DNA of 64,000 nucleotides from Loxodes magnus (taxonomy: Eukaryota > Ciliophora > Karyorelictea > Loxodida > Loxodidae). A model generated the notes under the pieces. That model searched no databases and was not told the origin of the DNA. It saw nothing but the letters and a program-made list of their open reading frames with translations. Every line of letters begins with the position of its first letter. Position 1 is the first letter of the stretch. The stretch is taken from positions 62,001 to 126,000 of the forward strand of contig CAMPDV010001259.1 in assembly GCA_946699065.1 (NCBI GenBank), in the 5' to 3' direction. The translations under genes were made by a program, and so were the position numbers. Positions 60,350 through 64,000 of this stretch are shown piece after piece.

Positions 60350-62100
60350 GAGAAAATCTAACCTAAAAATACAAATTATCTAAGTGATATCAAATACATA
60401 CTCTAGATTTATAACCTCTAAGAACTCTCTTTAAAATAGTAAATTACAGATATGTGTAGATAACTGCGCTTTTAATAAATATAGTGATTGCTTGTCTTAC
60501 TAATTTATTAAATCAGAAAAATTAAAAATCAAACAGGGATATAAGAACATAAAGCTAATATAAAAAAAATAATTTTCGAATGCTTTTTTCTGTCTCCTTT
60601 ACTAAAGAAAAAACTTGAAACTATAGTGATTATATCTACTTATAAGTTACAAGAATCAAAGATTTTAGATATAGTCATTCCTTTTCTAATTAAAAGTATT
60701 TCAATTTAAAATGATTATCCCTTTTATATTATATAGCAAAAGCTCTAAGAAAAACTAAGGTTCAGAAAAGGAGAAAAGAGAAAATATCAGATTTTTCTTT
60801 GATGGATAATACTTAAAAGTCTCTTATAGTAAAAGACCTTTAAAAGATTTAAAAGCAAGAACTAATGAGGATAAAGCTTAATTTTATAAACAACATCTCA
60901 ATTAAATACATAGGAAGTTTTAATTATCGTTTGATAAAGTAAGTGAATGATATGTAAATCTAGCTTTAAATTAAGAAGACATAAATGAAAAGGAATAATT
61001 GAAATTTAATTATGCTTATTCTTAACAATATACTAAATATAAACTCAGGTAAAAATAGCTTTAAAGATATATAATTTGATTTTAGTGTAAATTAATAAAT
61101 TAAAATAATAGAAAATGGTTTAATTTAAATAATCAAGCAGAAATAGACAAATCAATACTAAAAGATATATATAAATCATAATAAAAATCCAAAGTTAACT
61201 TGCTTAAGATTTAAATTAAATTTAATTTAATTTAAATTAAATTCAGAAAAGAGATCTCAAAAATTTACAAAAGCTTCGAAGAATTTTATCTAATTTGCTG
61301 AAAATTTTGATAAAATGATATGAATTTCAAAAAAGCTTGTAGTTTTATCTCTTCTAATTAAAAGTGTTTTATTCATTATATTTAGATTCTATCTTACAAT
61401 TTAGAAATGTAATAGAAAAATAGATTAACGAGATATGTTAAAGAAACTAGGATATTAATATTATAGGAGACTCTCTATAGGCTTTTTTATTTCAAATATG
61501 ATAATAAAAATTAAACTTTTATATGTTTCTTTAAGCGAAATAGTTTGTTTTTAGCAATGCTTTTTCTATTGATTATTTTTTGGTGAAACTAAAATCATCA
61601 AAATGCTTAATTTTAGAGTTTAATAAAATCATATTTATAACAATTATCTATTGAAGGGTCTTGAAATAAATTAATAAGCATTTTTTAAGGTTTTTTAGTA
61701 TTATTTTTATATTAATTAATGATAATCCTTTGAAATTTATCAATTTCTTTCTAAGTAATTATATCCTAAAATTTAAGCATTTATAAACATTAGTTATTCT
61801 TTTTTTCAAGCAATTTTTAGATTTAATTCCAGAGCAATGCAAATAAAATTTCTATTTACTATTTTATGATTTTTATAATTAAAGCTTTAATTATAATTTT
61901 TAAGCAATCTTTTGAATTTATTACATTCAGAATTATTTTTACAGCTAAAATAAATTTTTTTCGCTATCATTTATTAATTAATTATATGGTTAAATTAAAC
62001 AATTTATCATCTTTCCTTTTTAAGTTTGAAAAAAGAGAGGTAGATCTTTTAAAATATTGTTTTCAGCTTATTTCTTATAATTTCCCTTCAAACGACTTTA
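60350..62100. other. AT-rich stretch, nothing recognised
   Basis: No motif or repeat recognised. Minus-strand frames at 61900-62100 look protein-like (STSLFSNLKRKDDKLFNL), but in a different frame from the candidate just above them. Confidence 0.35.
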
Positions 62101-62103
62101 TAT

Positions 62104-62760
62104 CAAGTTTTTCTGCTTTGGATTAAATTGAAAATTTATTTAATAATTCTCTAATCTATTTTATTATCTTTATACTCCTTTAATAACTAATCCAAATAGA
62201 ATGATATTACCTTATAAAATTTACCATCATTTGTATTAACATAAATAATTACCTTTGATTATATGATAAATTGGATCTTTATTTTATTAGCACTAATATA
62301 TCTAGCCTTTATCTCCTTGCTTTTATTTAAAATGTAAATTTTGATTCTATCTGTACGAGTAACTTTTAATTGGTATGCTTTAAATTTCATAATATTGGTT
62401 TTATATTTTAGTCTATTATAACTAAACAAGTAAATAAAGATTAAAAGCTCTTTAAGGTTTATTAATTGTCTCTCGTCTTCTTTTTCCTTAATTTTAGTAA
62501 TGTATGTTTTTCAGTGTTTCTTTATGAATTACTTGTATATAGAGAACTTATTCATATACTGATAAATTATAAAAAAAAGCTTAAATAAACATTCATAACT
62601 GGAAGATCTTACTTACACCATAAGACTGCGAAATATGGCATCCAGACTTAAAATTCTGATGATCTGATCCTTCAAATCTCTCAAGTATATCGAAGGATCT
62701 TATCTAGGAAATTTACTTTTTTAGTTTGTCGTCGATTTTTATGTTTTAACTTAAATTAGC
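62104..62760 (-). CDS. Weak candidate coding region, unknown function
   Basis: One minus-strand frame runs across about 219 codons with two TGA codons (62593-62595 and 62227-62229) and protein-like content such as SFDILERFEGSDHQNFKSGC, HISQSYGVSKIFQL and KDPIYHIIKGNYLCQY. No domain is recognised, the ends are arbitrary, and downstream similarity jumps to another frame. It may be part of a decayed gene. Confidence 0.22.
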
Positions 62761-64000
62761 TTTGTCAATCTTTATTTGTACTTAACTATAGCTATTATAA
62801 TTAGTCTTGATAAGCTTAGTAAACTCAACTAATTTTCTGAGTTAGTGTCCTTTTTCTAAGATACTATTTCTTATTCTTGAGAGTATAAATCATAGATACT
62901 TCCTCGAGTATTGATAACTATTTAATAATAAGTCTTCATTTTATCAAATCTCTTGTATATTACCATTCACTGATAACTTGAATGCTAATTCAAACCAGAT
63001 AGTGCTTTCTTTTACTTTCTATATAGATATTAAGTGAAATTTTTCTATAGAACTATCAGAGTAATCACTATAATACAAAATCATCCAGAAAGTACCATCA
63101 AAATTCAGATTATTTAATCTTATCCTTTATCAAAAAAAGTTTAAAGCTAAGAGGAAATTATTCCAAGTCATAAGAGCGAAAAAACCAAACTAAAGACAAT
63201 TTAGTCTTTCATAGTTTAAAAGTTTTAGCTTATACAACAATAAACCAAACAAACTTAAAAATTTGTATAAACTAATGAATTAACTTTCCTGTTAAAATGT
63301 CTTAAAGACTAATTAAGCAATGTAGCAACTACTTGGAAACAAACTTTGAAAGATATATAGCTAATAGATTATCTAATTACAGTTCCAGTCATAACTGCCG
63401 TAATAAAGATTTATAAAAGGTGAAAAGACAAGCAATTAGTTCCTGAAATTAGGTATAATCTTTAAGATATGAAAATTCTTATTTAACATATCTGAAATTC
63501 ACTTTAAGCAGCTTGCGTCTTTAAGACCTTCATCACCAAGATCTTTAGATTTTTTTATAAGGAATAAATGAACCTAACTTACTATTATAAGCAACTATAA
63601 TAAGCCTGATAAATAGCAGAGTATCAGATCTAATAATTCCTATTATGAAGGTATCAAAAAAGCAGATAAATTACCTGCTAGCATAGGAAAAAAGAAATGA
63701 TATATAGCTAATGATTAAAAAGGATTATATAAGCAATGATATTTAAATAAGCAGCTAGTAATAAAGCTACTGCTTTTAGATATGATTAAATTAGCATATT
63801 AAGTTAGAAATATATAGACTATTATCTAAGTTCTACTTACATATATAACTATTTCAGAAAGAACTATTATAAGAAAGTTAAGATGATATGATGGCTCTAA
63901 AGGCATAATCATTGACTAGGGTAAAAATTAAGAACTAGAATAGCAATAATTTATTTTTTAATAAATAGCTAATATTTTAGGATAAGTTAAGCTTGTCATT
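62760..64000. other. AT-rich stretch, nothing recognised
   Basis: No conserved motif, repeat or RNA gene seen up to the end of the window. Confidence 0.4.

Noticed and set aside
1-64000. rRNA or tRNA genes
   Set aside because: No cloverleaf with a matching B box and no rRNA-like conserved segment was seen on either strand.

Overview
The window looks like nuclear DNA of a ciliate with a heavily reassigned genetic code, most like a karyorelict such as Loxodes. Composition is roughly three-quarters A+T. Every gene that can be recognised by homology reads TAA and TAG as Gln: examples are CBM20 domains, a RING/pentapeptide/WD40 protein, and LINE endonuclease, reverse transcriptase and zinc-knuckle proteins. 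TGA behaves as Trp at internal positions where a homologue has TGG, and as the terminal codon at the ends of genes. That matches NCBI table 27 (karyorelict: UAA/UAG = Gln, UGA = Trp or stop); a Condylostoma-like code (table 28) is the main alternative. The organism name is inference; the codon evidence is visible in the sequence. Because no codon is a dedicated stop, open-frame length is not evidence of a gene here, and ordinary ORF calls over about 60 codons are mostly shadows.

Layout. 1-15.7 kb: two divergently oriented CBM20 paralogues (5916-6653 minus, 14976-15653 plus) about 8.3 kb apart. Between them lie two short retroposons (9.36-10.27 kb), a GC-rich 0.3 kb element with a 16-bp target duplication (11.6-11.9 kb) and a retrotransposon ORF1 copy (12.4-13.1 kb). 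15.7-25.7 kb: AT-rich sequence with only candidate reading frames (best 18474-19379, with no in-frame TGA over 301 codons) and a decayed receiver-like domain. 25.7-30.5 kb: ORF1 copies and the 3' ends of two LINE types. 31.2-33.4 kb: an apparently intact RING-coiled coil-pentapeptide-WD40 gene. 33.6-35.5 kb: another ORF1 and SINE copies. 38.5-42.4 kb: the most complete LINE (ORF1 plus an ORF2 with endonuclease, reverse transcriptase and zinc finger), minus strand. 43.0-45.2 kb: a frameshifted paralogue of the WD40 gene. 46.4-60.3 kb: a dense SINE cluster plus two ORF1-only elements, both flanked by target duplications. 60.3-64 kb: nothing secure.

How the parts fit. The striking system is a retrotransposon community. 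At least four different short element families (called A, B, C and D here) end in the same roughly 40-nt hairpin followed by an ATTT-rich tail. The same hairpin and tail follow the stop codon of a 5'-truncated LINE at 28.6 kb. This is the classic signature of SINEs borrowing the 3' recognition structure of a partner LINE. Separately, an ORF1-only element, bounded by a 14-bp target duplication and carrying its own AATTT-repeat tail, appears to move without ORF2, like mammalian half-L1 elements. So many mobile elements fit either a germline nucleus or a ciliate that does not purge its somatic genome.
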